A stretch of DNA of 5,254 bases, taken from assembly GCA_947575425.1 (NCBI GenBank), contig CANPNQ010000103.1, positions 1 to 5,254 on the forward strand, written 5' to 3'. The notes under the pieces were generated by a model, which was not told the DNA's origin, searched no databases, and saw only the letters and a program-made list of their open reading frames with translations. Positions 5,245-5,254 of this stretch are shown here, piece after piece; position 1 is the stretch's first letter, and each line of letters begins with the position of its first letter. Made by a program: the position numbers and the translations under genes. This stretch comes from an uncultured Erysipelotrichaceae bacterium (GTDB lineage: Bacteria > Bacillota_I > Bacilli_A > Erysipelotrichales > Erysipelotrichaceae).

Positions 5245-5254
5245 ATGAAGCCAA
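5245..5254 (+). CDS. Start of next gene (cut by window edge)
   Basis: ATG 5245 follows the ATPase stop without a gap (TAAATG), and GGGGTGA at 5234-5240 provides a ribosome site 4 nt upstream. Only Met-Lys-Pro is visible, so the product cannot be identified. In Tad-like clusters the gene after the CpaF ATPase is commonly a TadB-type inner membrane protein; that is expectation from context, not sequence. Confidence 0.55.

Noticed and set aside
1..5254. CRISPR array, tRNA, rRNA, insertion sequence or attachment site
   Set aside because: No regularly spaced identical repeats, cloverleaf-like segments, transposase-like frames or terminal inverted repeats were noticed. The only periodic repeat is the short 11-bp array at 507-561.

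Overview
The window looks like chromosomal DNA from a low-to-moderate G+C Firmicute, possibly an Erysipelotrichia- or Clostridia-like gut or oral anaerobe. The evidence is the strong AGGAGG-type ribosome binding sites, a TTG start, InlB-type B repeats, Ig-like domains with 'D-x-AGN' motifs and the form of the D-Ala-D-Ala ligase. The lineage is inferred from protein style only; no rRNA is present.

Layout. Bases 1-423 are the 3' end of a D-alanine--D-alanine ligase. Bases 424-745 hold no large gene but are rich in regulatory signals. They include an AT-rich inverted repeat (437-458), five hexamers spaced exactly 11 bp apart (507-561), an extended -10 promoter (TATAAT at 581-586), a near-perfect 14-bp leader hairpin (605-637) and a 19-codon leader ORF with a good RBS (652-711). 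Bases 746-5254 are a tightly packed set of genes, all on the + strand. In order they encode a 41-aa single-pass membrane peptide, a 286-aa membrane-anchored Ig-like protein, a 600-aa secreted Ig/InlB-repeat protein started at TTG, a 130-aa single-pass protein overlapping it by ATGA, a doubtful 20-aa ORF, a 55-aa single-pass protein, a 328-aa CpaF/TadA/VirB11-type secretion ATPase, and the first codons of another gene that begins directly after the ATPase stop.

How they may work together. The ATPase has recognisable Walker A, Walker B and His-box motifs and is the one firm functional anchor. With the small single-helix proteins (pilin- or pseudopilin-sized) and two modular extracellular proteins, it suggests a compact Gram-positive Tad-like (type IVc pilus / type II secretion-like) surface or secretion apparatus. 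The Ig and InlB proteins would be its surface, adhesive or scaffold parts. The gene after the ATPase is where a TadB/TadC-type membrane protein would be expected, but only three codons are visible. The promoter resembles one controlled by an OmpR/PhoB-family response regulator, with further leader-RNA control possible. The system-level reading is inference; the domain, motif and promoter observations are seen in the sequence.
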